Assembly: GCA_905182135.1 (NCBI GenBank)
Contig: CAJJAG010000003.1
Span: 124,001 to 188,000 of the forward strand
DNA length: 64,000 bases
Origin: an uncultured Acidimicrobiaceae bacterium
GTDB taxonomy: Bacteria > Actinomycetota > Acidimicrobiia > Acidimicrobiales > UBA10347
Reading direction: 5' to 3'
The translations under genes and the position numbers were made by a program. The notes beneath the pieces are model-generated. The model was not told where the DNA came from, did not search any database, and saw only the letters and a list, made by a program, of their open reading frames with translations. This document shows positions 45,593-54,505 of the stretch, piece by piece; position 1 is the first letter of the stretch, and each line of letters opens with the position of its first letter.

Positions 45593-47086
45593 TCAGTCAT
45601 CGAGTACCACGCCGAGCGCTGCCATCTGCGCAACGACGTCGGGAAAGGTCGGCTGGAACGCAACAACGAAGTCCTCGGCGGTGGCGATCCTGTGCGCGTT
45701 CTGCGCCACGTACCGAGCAAGGGCACAGTCGACATCGGCCTGTGCTCCCAGCAGCTGCAGGGCGAAGCCCGTCTGGGCATAGACAGACCGGTAGTAGATG
45801 TCAGATCGAGATTCCCAGAACGTCATCGGTTGCGTAGCGTTGCCAACGCCAGCGGCCGGGACCTCAAACACATTCGGAGCTGTGCCTTCAAAGGTGAACT
45901 CGGCATAACTAGTCAGGCCCTCATCTAGCCAGGGAGCAGCTCCCTGGTTATTGCCCACGAGCGAGTAGAAGAACATGTGGCCGACCTCGTGACTGGTCAC
46001 GCGACCCTGCGTGTTCGGGCCCTGCATGATGTGGGTAGGGAACTCGATGCCACCGCTGAGATTAGGTGTGACGGCGAACGTGAGCGACGGCCAGGGGTAC
46101 TGACCCCAACGGCTGCTGAACTGTTCGAGTGATGCAATAATCTTGTCGAGATAGACCTGTGGATCATCATCGACCGTCTCATGTACTCCAACCGTCACGA
46201 CGACAGGCTCGGGCGCCATCGCACTGCCTGTGATGGTGCGGAAACGACCAACGCTCAGCGAGAAATCACGCGCAGCTTCGACTCGCCACACCCCGTCGTG
46301 ATCAACAATTCCCGATGCAAGCACGTCGTATCCCTCAGGTACTTGTACCTGAATCGCATAGTCAGCGACCGGCGAAGAAACAGACTCTGCGAACAAGCTG
46401 GTTGCGGGATCAAGCGCCCACCCTTGGCCGGGTTCCCACGGCAAGATCGGCAACATCGTGCCGAGACGCATGTAGTCCTCCCGGCCAGAGAGTCGAGCCT
46501 TCAGCTCTGTCGGCACCACAAGCTCAAACGACATCTCGACCTCGATGGAGGTACCCGCATCCAGGCCACCGGGAATGTTGATACGCACGATGGTGGGTTC
46601 GACGATGTCGAAGGGCACCGGGCCGCTTTCAAACGACACGTTCGTGAGTTCCATAACGACACCGCCTTGTGATGTCCTCGGCCCATTTGGCCAAAGCCGC
46701 ACGTAGAGCGCTTCGACGTCAAGATCGGGCATGAATACCACCAACACGAATCCTTCGACTCGGTGGGTCGCCGGATCCACGACCAGCGATCCCCGGTAAA
46801 TCGGGCGGTCAGGATTAGCCAGTGCAAGCGGGCCTGCATCGCACGGCCCTTCTGGTTGCGGGATCGGTACGGCCGTGGCAGTTCTCGTCGCTACTGGCTC
46901 CGGCGTCGACACGAACGGGCTTGTTGGCAGTGCCGTCGGTGTTGGGTCAAATACTGCATCAGTCGCTGCACTCGGTGTCGGCGTTGCGGCTTCACGCTCC
47001 GTTGTCACCGCAGCAGTTGTCGAACAGGCCGACGCCAAGATCAAGGCAACAACCATTGGGGTCCCGAGACGACGCAAGATCATCAC
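45593..47086 (-). CDS. M1-like zinc metallopeptidase lipoprotein
   Basis: This 497-residue protein has a lipoprotein signal (hydrophobic VVALILASAC, Cys about residue 21) and a Thr/Pro-rich linker to about residue 75. The catalytic site is HEVGH..WLDEG, a HExxH-x18-E zinc motif. The substrate-binding GAMEN-type strand is changed to LSGGIEFPTHIM. The size is about half of a full aminopeptidase N because the C-terminal helical domain is short. It is an extracytoplasmic membrane-anchored peptidase; peptide specificity is unknown. Confidence 0.82.
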   Translation of the reverse strand: MMILRRLGTPMVVALILASACSTTAAVTTEREAATPTPSAATDAVFDPTPTALPTSPFVSTPEPVATRTATAVPIPQPEGPCDAGPLALANPDRPIYRGSLVVDPATHRVEGFVLVVFMPDLDVEALYVRLWPNGPRTSQGGVVMELTNVSFESGPVPFDIVEPTIVRINIPGGLDAGTSIEVEMSFELVVPTELKARLSGREDYMRLGTMLPILPWEPGQGWALDPATSLFAESVSSPVADYAIQVQVPEGYDVLASGIVDHDGVWRVEAARDFSLSVGRFRTITGSAMAPEPVVVTVGVHETVDDDPQVYLDKIIASLEQFSSRWGQYPWPSLTFAVTPNLSGGIEFPTHIMQGPNTQGRVTSHEVGHMFFYSLVGNNQGAAPWLDEGLTSYAEFTFEGTAPNVFEVPAAGVGNATQPMTFWESRSDIYYRSVYAQTGFALQLLGAQADVDCALARYVAQNAHRIATAEDFVVAFQPTFPDVVAQMAALGVVLDD

Positions 47087-47174
47087 TTCAGCACCTCACA
47101 ATCCAACCCGCAAGAACTGACGCCTCGAGAGCACCCAACCAGCCAGCCATTTCGCCACCCCAACACAGAAGACA

Positions 47175-47804
47175 TCAGGCACGGCGAGCAGTCAGCCAGA
47201 ACCCCGTGCCAGCTCGTGCGGTCGTTCCGGCCCATTTCCCTGGCAGTGCGTCAAGCACGTCGGCTGGTGGAAGGTGAATCGGTGTCTGATCGCCCAAGGT
47301 GTTGACCCATAGAACAGTGCCCCCGGGTCGCAGAACGCGATTAATTTCGTGCGGGAACAGCAACATATTGATAAGCAACACCGCGTCGAAAGCACCGCCG
47401 GCAAACGGAAGTGCACTGGCGTCAGACTGCGCGCGCGGCGCGAGATCAGGCGCATGGCTCAGCATGCCCGCCGACAGATCGGTGCACACAAGCGACCTGA
47501 CCTGGGCATCCAGAACTCGGGCGCCCGCACCAGTACCAGAGCCAACCTCGAGCCAATTGCCGGCCATCGGTACGTCACCTCGTTGGAGGGCATCACGGAC
47601 CGGAGCGGCCTTGGTTGCATCAACATGATCATTTGACCACTCGGGCGCTAACTCGTTGAACAGTGTTGACATGCGCTCGGCGTGTTCCGGCTTCCACTCC
47701 TTACCGAAGGCCACTGCACGCGTCAGTTGTCGAATCGGATGATCTGGCCCGGCAAAAGGTTCGGGATCGCTAGCGTTGTCATGAGCGGCGAGTTCGGTGA
47801 GCAC
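47175..47804 (-). CDS. class I SAM-dependent methyltransferase (type 11)
   Basis: This 209-residue protein has motif I WLEVGSGTGAGARVLDA, an acidic turn CTDLSAGMLSHAP, DASALPFAGGAFDAVLLINML and LRPGGTVLWVNTLGDQTPIH, in the standard order of UbiE/type-11 methyltransferases. The substrate is unknown. The start MLTELAAHDNASDPEPF at 47804 is taken; Met45 would lose a helix. It lies 88 nt upstream of the M1-like lipoprotein on the same strand. Confidence 0.82.
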   Translation of the reverse strand: MLTELAAHDNASDPEPFAGPDHPIRQLTRAVAFGKEWKPEHAERMSTLFNELAPEWSNDHVDATKAAPVRDALQRGDVPMAGNWLEVGSGTGAGARVLDAQVRSLVCTDLSAGMLSHAPDLAPRAQSDASALPFAGGAFDAVLLINMLLFPHEINRVLRPGGTVLWVNTLGDQTPIHLPPADVLDALPGKWAGTTARAGTGFWLTARRA

Positions 47805-47833
47805 GTGTCAAGTCAAGCAGCCGGACCTACCAG

Positions 47834-48100
47834 TTGTGCCGCAGCCTCACGGCTAGGCGCCTCACGACCAGGCGCCTCAACTCCACCGCCATCAGTGGCG
47901 CGCCCCTACTTCCCGTGCTGGAAATCGACACACCAGTGTGGTCTGACGGCGGGTGGCTTCGCACAGTGGTTGACGCCCCGGAGTATCCAGAAGTTGCAGA
48001 TCTGGCTCGGATACCTGCAATGGAAGGCACCAGCGACATTGCGACCGACGCCATCTGCGTGCCGGCCGATAACGATCACCAACTACTGCTCGGTATCTGA
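47834..48100 (+). CDS. uncertain small open reading frame
   Basis: The 88-codon frame has a repetitive Arg/Thr-rich start (two GGCGCCTCA repeats) and then a protein-like part: APLLPVLEIDTPVWSDGGW followed by LRTVVDAPEYPEVADLARIP. Codon use in the second half resembles real genes here. No family is recognised and no ribosome site is clear. It may be a relic of a larger gene. The rest of the 47805-48292 gap holds nothing I can support. Confidence 0.3.
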   Translation: MCRSLTARRLTTRRLNSTAISGAPLLPVLEIDTPVWSDGGWLRTVVDAPEYPEVADLARIPAMEGTSDIATDAICVPADNDHQLLLGI

Positions 48101-48292
48101 GTTTCGGTCCACGCCTCGTGACCGTCCTGCTATCTGAGACAAAGTAGGGGCGTGGGTCGCCCCAGTTTCGACCTGTTTTTCGCCAAACCGCGGTCTGACC
48201 TAGGACCTGGACAGTGGCCGCGACGAGCTCCCCAGGTGGGCATGAGTTGCCTGAATTGCCTCGGCCTGTCCTGATCGGCGACGATAGTGGCA

Positions 48293-49459
48293 ATGGACTT
48301 CTCACCAAACGCTGACCACGAGGCGATCCGCGAAGGGATCCAGCGGATCTGCGCTGACTTCCCCGACGAATACTGGCTTCAGAAGGACACCGATCACGAG
48401 TTCCCCTGGGACTTCTACGACAAGCTGGCCGAAGGCGGCTGGGTAGGCATGGCGATCCCGACCGAGTACGGCGGTGGAGGCCAAGGCATCACCGAGGCAT
48501 CGATCATGCTTGAAGAGATTGCTGCGTCGGGCGCGGCCATGAATGGCTGCTCGGCCGTGCACCTGTCGGTCTTTGGTATGGAGCCACTTCGTAAATACGG
48601 CTCACCCGAGTTGGTAGCCGAAATACTTCCGCGAGTCGCGTCGGGCGAACTACACGTCGCGTTTGGCGTGACTGAACCAGACGCAGGTACCGACACCACG
48701 CAGATCAAAACCCGGGCTGAGCGCGATGGCGACGAGTACGTGATCAACGGTGCCAAAGTATGGACCACCAAGGCCCCCCACTGCGAAATGTGCCTGCTGC
48801 TCGTGCGCACCACGCCAATCGAAGAATGCGAGAGCCGCACCGATGGCATCTCTTTGTTCCTAGTTGACCTGCAGGATCCCGCTGTCGACATCACCCCTAT
48901 TCCCAAGCTCGGACGCAACGCCGTCGTGTCCTGCGAAGTGCGGTACGACAATCTACACGTGCCCGCCAGTCGCCTAATCGGCGACGAGGGCAAGGGCTTC
49001 CGTTACATCCTCGATGGGCTGAACCCCGAGCGTGTCCTGATCGCTAGCGAGGCCCTAGGCATTGGCAGAGCTTCGATTCGCCGGGCTACCGACTACGCCA
49101 AGAACCGCATCATTTTCGACCGGCCGATCGGACAGAACCAGGGCATCGCCTTTCCGCTGGCTGAAGCTCACATGAAGCTCAAGGCCGCCGAGCTCATCAT
49201 CCGCGAAGCATCGTGGCGATATGACAATGACCTACCGTGCGCCGAAGCTGCCAACACGGCAAAATACTTGGCGTCAGAAGCCGGCTTCTTCGCCGCAGAC
49301 CGTGCCATGCAAACCCACGGCGGCTTCGGTTACGCCAGCGAATACCACGTCGAGCGTTACTGGCGAGAAGCACGCCTGATGAAGATCGCTCCAGTCAGCC
49401 AGGAGATGGTCCTCAATTTCATCTCCAGCAAGGTTCTGGGTCTCCCCCGCAGCTACTGA
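48293..49459 (+). CDS. acyl-CoA dehydrogenase
   Basis: The protein has 388 residues from ATG 48293; a GTG two codons upstream is the alternative. Family signatures include MAIPTEYGGGGQGITEASIMLEEI, FGVTEPDAGTDTTQIKTRAE, INGAKVWTTKAPHCEMCLLL, GRASIRRATDYAKNRIIFDRPIGQNQGIAFPLAE and MQTHGGFGYASEYHVERYWREAR, each given in part. The catalytic base position aligns to Glu-His in the THGGFGYASEY region or to Glu in ALNPERVLIASEAL. It introduces the 2,3-double bond with electrons to ETF. Confidence 0.92.
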   Translation: MDFSPNADHEAIREGIQRICADFPDEYWLQKDTDHEFPWDFYDKLAEGGWVGMAIPTEYGGGGQGITEASIMLEEIAASGAAMNGCSAVHLSVFGMEPLRKYGSPELVAEILPRVASGELHVAFGVTEPDAGTDTTQIKTRAERDGDEYVINGAKVWTTKAPHCEMCLLLVRTTPIEECESRTDGISLFLVDLQDPAVDITPIPKLGRNAVVSCEVRYDNLHVPASRLIGDEGKGFRYILDGLNPERVLIASEALGIGRASIRRATDYAKNRIIFDRPIGQNQGIAFPLAEAHMKLKAAELIIREASWRYDNDLPCAEAANTAKYLASEAGFFAADRAMQTHGGFGYASEYHVERYWREARLMKIAPVSQEMVLNFISSKVLGLPRSY

Positions 49460-49623
49460 GTTACGCAACGAAGCCCTTAGCTGCTCTCAGTCGTCAGTCA
49501 CAACCATTCGAATGAGGACCACGACCTGTGGCCATCACAGGTTCGTTGATGAGTTGCGCTGGGAGCGTGGCTCATAGCGCGTCGCTCGTGAAACGGTGCC
49601 ACCCAGGTTGGTACGGTGTCTTG

Positions 49624-49842
49624 ATGGAACCAATGGGGTTAGGTGCATGGCAAGGTTGCTCAAAAATTACCCAGGTTCGCCCCGGAAACGACGAACTTTT
49701 CACATTCAAACTCCAAGCAGCTGCCGACCCGCAAGACTGCGATGACCACGCCCCAATCGCCAAGGTGCAGTTCGACTTCAAACCCGAGTTCGTCAAAGCC
49801 CGCCCAGGTCACATCGCTCTACTCTTAACCGGGAACGCCTAG
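49624..49842 (+). CDS. small open reading frame upstream of a PAP2 gene
   Basis: The 72-residue frame from ATG 49624 has strongly biased third positions (mostly C/G) over its last 45 codons, for example DELFTFKLQAAADPQD and KVQFDFKPEFVKARPGHIAL. It ends 5 nt before the start of the next gene, so coupling is possible. No family is recognised. It may be a small protein or the C-terminal relic of a longer gene. Confidence 0.4.
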   Translation: MEPMGLGAWQGCSKITQVRPGNDELFTFKLQAAADPQDCDDHAPIAKVQFDFKPEFVKARPGHIALLLTGNA

Positions 49843-49847
49843 CGGAC

Positions 49848-50672
49848 ATGCCGTGGCCCACCTGGCAGCAGTCTGCGATTGCTGCCGTCTTCTTTGCTGT
49901 TCTCATCATGGTGTTCCGGCGCGCCCGCCCGACCATGCTGACCAAATCTCTCGTGCAGGCGGCAACCGAGATGACCATCATTTCCGGGCTCTACTCGATT
50001 TGGCGAATGGCTCGCAAGCTACCTCTGGTCCACACCGACGGAGCTCTCGATCGTGGGCGTTCGATCGCCGAATGGCAAGACCGTTTCTTTCTACCCAGCG
50101 AGCTCACCGTGCAAGAGTTCCTGATCAACAACGACTGGCTCGGCCGGCTAGCCAGCCTGTATTACATCGGCCTACATGTGCCCGCATTGTGGGTATTTCT
50201 CGTGTGGCTCTTTATCCGACAACGCCACGCATTCTCCCAGTGGCGCAACCTGCTGGCTATTCTGACGGCGTTCTGCCTGTTCATCCGGTTCGTGCGAGTT
50301 GCCCCGCCACGGTTCTTGCCCGAGCTCGGCTTCATTGATTTGCCAGCTATCTACGACTTGTCGCCATACGGCGTTGTCGGTACTGGCGTATCGCAACAGT
50401 TCGCTGCAATGCCATCAATCCATGTGGCCTGGGCGGCCATCGTGTCCATCGGTACCGTGGCGGCTAGTACAAGCAAATGGCGCTGGCTTGCGTTGCTACA
50501 CCTGATTATCACCGTCGTCATTGTCGCTGGAACGGGTCACCACTGGTGGGCCGATGGCCTGATTATCGCTCCGCTGCTTGCGGCAGCGCTGGCGATCGAC
50601 ACGCACCAACGCCGGCTAGTAGCTCGCCTGGTCGAGCGTTACAGACCCTCACCAGACTCGGCCCTGATCTGA
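49848..50672 (+). CDS. PAP2-superfamily membrane phosphatase / phosphotransferase
   Basis: This 274-residue protein has about six membrane segments. The PAP2 active site is split over RFVRVAPPRFLPELGF (C1-like), AAMPSIHVAWA (C2, PSxH) and GTGHHWWADGL (C3, HxxxD). This pattern resembles the inositol-phosphorylceramide-synthase/PA-phosphatase branch. The protein probably acts on a membrane lipid phosphate or polyprenyl phosphate. It lies 5 nt downstream of a small frame. Confidence 0.82.
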   Translation: MPWPTWQQSAIAAVFFAVLIMVFRRARPTMLTKSLVQAATEMTIISGLYSIWRMARKLPLVHTDGALDRGRSIAEWQDRFFLPSELTVQEFLINNDWLGRLASLYYIGLHVPALWVFLVWLFIRQRHAFSQWRNLLAILTAFCLFIRFVRVAPPRFLPELGFIDLPAIYDLSPYGVVGTGVSQQFAAMPSIHVAWAAIVSIGTVAASTSKWRWLALLHLIITVVIVAGTGHHWWADGLIIAPLLAAALAIDTHQRRLVARLVERYRPSPDSALI

Positions 50673-50968
50673 CCCAACGCTGCACTCAGTGCTCGTTCTT
50701 CTCCTCGACGACACGCCCAGAGGCACGGGCAAGCACGGACGAGTCCAGATCAAAATGCGCTCAACCCCCTCGATCACACCACCGCTGAGACCAAGACGAT
50801 GACTCCATCACCGTTCACAAATACCAAGGAGTGACCGGCGACCTCGAACCATTAGCAGTGGCAGTGGCAGTGGCAGTCACGGTGCCATTCGGACTCGACA
50901 TCTCAAGCCAAGACGTCGTGATCTTCACCATCAACGGGTGCCATCGGGTCTCTACCGAGCGACCGTTA
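50673..50968. other. intergenic stretch with hexanucleotide repeat
   Basis: No gene is supported. Between two convergent genes (PAP2 and VOC), a GCAGTG unit is repeated 3.8 times at 50855-50878. Frames crossing it give Val-Ala or Thr-Ala runs, but none is family-like. Confidence 0.5.
50855..50878. repeat. GCAGTG hexanucleotide tandem repeat
   Basis: Three perfect GCAGTG units and a fourth ending in C are seen. Non-coding location. Such six-base arrays can vary in number by slippage. Confidence 0.85.
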
Positions 50969-51322
50969 CTAGAGTCGGCGGGCGAAACTGAGCTCGTGTC
51001 CATCTGGGTCAAGAATATGGAAATATCGCTCGCCCCAGGGGGCATCGGCCGGTTCTGTCTCGGACGTATAACCATGACTGGCTGCGATGGCGTGCAGTTC
51101 GTCAGGACTCTCGACATGGAAGATGACCCGACCCCAACCAATCCCTGGTGCAACGCCAGTGTGCTGCAAGTTCACGAAGTTTTCACCGATCTTCAACGAC
51201 GTAAACGCTGCGTCGGGTCCCCCGTACACCGTGTCGAAACCCAGCCAGTTGTAAAATCGTACCGATGCATCCATGTCGACCACGACCAGCGTGATCGCAT
51301 TTATTTCAGTGGGTTCGGCCAC
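50969..51322 (-). CDS. VOC-family (glyoxalase-like) protein
   Basis: The 117-residue protein has two beta-alpha-beta-beta-beta modules: NAITLVVVDMDASVRFYNWLGFDTVYGG and WGRVIFHVESPDELHAIAASHGY, ending with APWGERYFHILDPDGHELSFARRL. The ending, with Glu near the C-terminus, is typical of glyoxalase/bleomycin-resistance-like proteins. The first metal His is absent, so metal binding is uncertain. It starts 4 nt after the stop of the NUDIX gene, so both are in one transcript. Confidence 0.85.
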   Translation of the reverse strand: MAEPTEINAITLVVVDMDASVRFYNWLGFDTVYGGPDAAFTSLKIGENFVNLQHTGVAPGIGWGRVIFHVESPDELHAIAASHGYTSETEPADAPWGERYFHILDPDGHELSFARRL

Positions 51323-51325
51323 AGC

Positions 51326-52024
51326 TCAGGTGACGTCGGGACCTGGAAACGCTGGCCACTCGGCTGCGGGTCGTGGCTGATCGAACCGGGTTGGGTGCTC
51401 AACGCCCTCGATCGCAGCGAACGCCTGCTCGACCCAATCACCTTGGCCTGCAAGCGGTTCTGGCAGATTGTCTCGGCCAAAAAACCCAACGTCGAGCGTC
51501 TCAAGCGGATGGGGCTTCAGTTCGCCACCGGTAGCTCGGCAGAAGAAGACCAGCGAGTAGAGCGGGATGCGAGTGAAGCCAGCACGAAGCCCATCGATCA
51601 CCGTGAGTAGGCGCACCGGTTCGCATTCGATGCCGGTCTCTTCTTCGACCTCCTTGACCGCGACCTCGGCCGGTGAGTAACCAACGTCGGCCCAGCCAGT
51701 TGGATACAGCCAGATCCCGCTGTCAGAGCGCTGCACGAGCAAAATCTCGCCCTGGTCATTTCCAACGACTGCACCAATGGCAGTCTTGGGCGTGACGTAG
51801 CCAGCGGTTCGATCACCAACACTGTTCATCCACTCGGCGACCTGCACGTTCTCGTCGAAACCGCGCGCGGAGTGTGCCTTGATCTCGGCCGCTACGTGCA
51901 GGATCTCTTCGAATCGTTCCTGTTCGTAGAGGCTCTCGGTGAACGCCAGGCCGGTCTGGGCAATACCTGCCAAAGACTCGGCCCAGCGCAGCAGTTCAAT
52001 TTCGGTCAGCGGGGTCTCAGCCAT
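51326..52024 (-). CDS. NUDIX hydrolase with N-terminal extra domain
   Basis: The protein has 232 residues from ATG 52024 (MAETPLTEIELLRWAESLAG). The first 60 residues form a helical domain (LLRWAESLAGIAQTGLAF, EQERFEEILHVAAEI) seen in a NUDIX subgroup. The NUDIX box reads GWADVGYSPAEVAVKEVEEETGIE (two pieces), keeping the Glu cluster but with Lys in place of the usual Arg. It probably hydrolyses a nucleoside diphosphate derivative. Crotonase gene upstream (17 nt) and VOC gene downstream (3 nt) suggest a three-gene operon. Confidence 0.85.
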   Translation of the reverse strand: MAETPLTEIELLRWAESLAGIAQTGLAFTESLYEQERFEEILHVAAEIKAHSARGFDENVQVAEWMNSVGDRTAGYVTPKTAIGAVVGNDQGEILLVQRSDSGIWLYPTGWADVGYSPAEVAVKEVEEETGIECEPVRLLTVIDGLRAGFTRIPLYSLVFFCRATGGELKPHPLETLDVGFFGRDNLPEPLAGQGDWVEQAFAAIEGVEHPTRFDQPRPAAEWPAFPGPDVT

Positions 52025-52040
52025 GTAGTAGTTGAAGCTA

Positions 52041-52802
52041 CTACTTACCTGTCCAGTTGGGGGCCCGCTTCTCGGCGAATGCCGTCGCTCCTTCGATTGC
52101 ATCGGCGCTGCTGAACACGCTGTCGAGTACTGGCTGCTGGTCGCCCCAGAACTGACCATCAACGCCACCAAGGTCGCGGATCAGACGCTTTGAGGCAGCC
52201 AGGCCGAGTGGTGCGTTCTTCGCAACACGTGCCGCCAGATCAAGTGCCCCGTCGAGGGCTTCACCCTTTTCGGTCAGAACCTGGACCAGCCCAAAGTCGT
52301 GACCAACCTCGGCAGTAATTGGTTCACCAGTCAGCGCCATCTGCATGGCCAAGCCATACGGCACGCGGCGAGGCAGGCGAGATAGCGCTCCTGCCCCAGC
52401 GAAGAGACCGACGCCGACCTCGGGGATCCCGAGCTTGGCACCCTTTGATGCCACTAGAAGATCACAACTCAGAGCGATCTCAAGACCGCCGGCCAAGGCA
52501 AACCCTTCGACAGCAGCGATCAGTGGCTTGTCAGCAGCCATCTCGGTGATACCAGCGAACCCACGCTCAGGAAGGTTCGGCATGCCACCAGAGACGAAAG
52601 CTTTCAGATCCATACCTGCGGAGAAACCGCGTCCATTGGCAGTAAGCACGCCGACCGACAGATCGGGATTCGCGTCGAGCTCCTCCATCGCAGCTGCCAT
52701 TTGCTGGGCAAGTTCGATATTCACCGCATTCATGGCCTCGGGCCGATTCAGGGTGATGATCATCACCCGGTCACGGATTTCGGTCAATAGTTCATCGGCC
52801 AT
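52041..52802 (-). CDS. enoyl-CoA hydratase / isomerase (crotonase family)
   Basis: This 253-residue protein has the CoA oxyanion-hole segment GRGFSAGMDLKAF and VEGFALAGGLEIALSCDLLVAS. The first catalytic Glu position (normally near GAGADIxE/ALGGGxELA) is kept in GLEIAL, and GIPEVGVGLFAGAGALSRLPR replaces the second Glu region (PE followed by VG). It may be a hydratase or isomerase. First gene of a probable operon with NUDIX and VOC genes. Confidence 0.88.
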   Translation of the reverse strand: MADELLTEIRDRVMIITLNRPEAMNAVNIELAQQMAAAMEELDANPDLSVGVLTANGRGFSAGMDLKAFVSGGMPNLPERGFAGITEMAADKPLIAAVEGFALAGGLEIALSCDLLVASKGAKLGIPEVGVGLFAGAGALSRLPRRVPYGLAMQMALTGEPITAEVGHDFGLVQVLTEKGEALDGALDLAARVAKNAPLGLAASKRLIRDLGGVDGQFWGDQQPVLDSVFSSADAIEGATAFAEKRAPNWTGK

Positions 52803-53413
52803 AACAAGAACCCTTCGTTAGCATCAGGAAGTACTGAGCGAGTCTAGAAACCCGCTCCAACCTCATCGTAATTTGCTTACGCGCTGACGCCGACGCAGCT
52901 AGCCCACATTCAAATCAAATGGTCTGCGCATATGTTGTGCAGTCCTTCAATCATGGGCCGGGTTCACCTCGCAGCCTTCCAAGAATGGGGCTGGCTTGAG
53001 AGAACTAACTGAAGTCAACCCAACGTATCTGATGGCCCCGCCCATCTAGCGCCGAATCGTTTCGTTCCCGGGCGAAACTCGCTGCAAGCGCTACGGCAGC
53101 ACCAGTGCCAACCCATGCCCACTAAGACACACGTGCAATCGTGAATAGATAGCTAGCCCAAATGCTTCCACGCGGCGGGCCAGCTAGTGGCGGCTATTGC
53201 CATTTGGGATTCTGGGCGGCAGCGCTTACTCACGAGGGACGACATACACCGTATACGCCAATGGCAGGAGCAAAAATGAGACGTTGGGATGGAGTAGTTC
53301 TGTCTCCACCTAGTCATCGTCGTGACTTTCGACGTCGTCGCTAACGGGTTATTCCTTAACTCGGGGGTGAGATCTGACCAAGCCAAACCTCCGGCCTCGC
53401 AGGTTCTGCCGCT
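52803..53413. other. 611-nt intergenic stretch, no gene supported
   Basis: Frames here are short and broken by stops on both strands. A minus-strand piece WAWVGTGAAVALAASFARER (about 53060-53130) is protein-like but isolated. No repeat, tRNA or terminator was recognised. The left end should hold the promoter of the crotonase operon. Confidence 0.45.
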
Positions 53414-54505
53414 TCAGTTCCTGCCAGATTTGACGTTGACGGCAGCGGGCGTGACGGTAATTTCGGTGGCTTTGACCGACGCCCACACGGCCGCCCCTTC
53501 GTGAAGATTTAATGCTGCCGTTGCGCCAGGTGTGATGTCTACCCCGAGCGGAAGCGGGTCACCCAGGGTGATTCGCGTGGTGTCGCCAAGCGGTTCCACA
53601 CTGACGACACGGGTTTGCCAGGTGTTTCTCGGGCTGCCTGAAGGTTGCTTGCGGTGCAATGCAATCGCTGTTGGATGAACCGTGATCAAGACAGGTCCGT
53701 CGATGCTCGTATCGGCTGTCTGCAGATCATGACCGTGATGATCAAGAGTCAAGAACCCTGCTCGGTTCGTGCCGACCAGCAGGTTCGTGCCGGCAAGGGC
53801 AGCGACATAGGGGGTTGCCGGCCGGCGGCGAATGTCTTCGGCCGACCCCACCTGGCTCAGGCTCCCATCCTCGACAATTGCGATGCGATCAGCAAGAAGG
53901 AACGCATCAGTCGGGTCATGGGTAATCAAGAGTCTGGGCCCTGAAAAGTCCGACAGGTGCTGCGCGAGGACCCGTCGTAAGGTGCCGCGAGTCGTCACGT
54001 CTAACGCTGCGAGCGCTTCATCGAGCAGCAATAGGTCAGGTTGCGTCGCTAGCGCTCGGGCCAGCGCAACTCGCTGGGCTTGGCCCCCGGAGAGTTGTGG
54101 CGGTGTACGGCTGCTCAATCCTTGCATGTCGAGTCGCTCGAGTAACTCGTTGGCCATTGCTCTGGCCTGCGGCTTACGTTCGCCGAGCGCCAGTGGGCCA
54201 AACATTACGTTTTCGAGCACCGACAGATGGTCGAACAACAGATAGTCCTGAAACACCACGCCGATTCGGCGCTGCTCAGCTACGACGAACACGTCGTCTG
54301 CTGGCGCGTCAAGCACCCGATTATTGAGAACGACATGGCCATCGTCTAACGGGGTGAGCCCCGCAAGCACATCGACAGCGGTCGACTTGCCAGCGCCGTT
54401 CGGTCCAAGCAATGCCAAGGTCTCACCTGGAGCTATTGAAAACGCCACGTCTAAGTAAAATCCGCCAGCTAGCTGCACTACCAGATGGGCATCAAGTCCG
54501 TTCAT
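53414..54505 (-). CDS. modC: molybdate ABC transporter ATP-binding protein
   Basis: The 363-residue protein has Walker A LLGPNGAGKSTAVDVL, Q-loop VVFQDYLLFDHLSV, signature LSGGQAQRVALARAL, Walker B LLLLDEALAALD and the switch His in LLITHDPTDAF. A C-terminal TOBE-like domain (residues about 290-360: TRITLGDPLPLGVDITPG, WASVKATEITVTP) is the molybdate-sensing part usual in ModC. Its start overlaps the end of modB by 4 nt. It energises molybdate uptake and so can feed the molybdenum enzyme at the left end. Confidence 0.92.
   Translation of the reverse strand: MNGLDAHLVVQLAGGFYLDVAFSIAPGETLALLGPNGAGKSTAVDVLAGLTPLDDGHVVLNNRVLDAPADDVFVVAEQRRIGVVFQDYLLFDHLSVLENVMFGPLALGERKPQARAMANELLERLDMQGLSSRTPPQLSGGQAQRVALARALATQPDLLLLDEALAALDVTTRGTLRRVLAQHLSDFSGPRLLITHDPTDAFLLADRIAIVEDGSLSQVGSAEDIRRRPATPYVAALAGTNLLVGTNRAGFLTLDHHGHDLQTADTSIDGPVLITVHPTAIALHRKQPSGSPRNTWQTRVVSVEPLGDTTRITLGDPLPLGVDITPGATAALNLHEGAAVWASVKATEITVTPAAVNVKSGRN

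Noticed and set aside
50815-51153. Minus-strand 112-codon frame overlapping the VOC gene
   Set aside because: The VOC family motifs lie in the frame of 50969-51322. This frame has only low-complexity Thr-Ala repeats.
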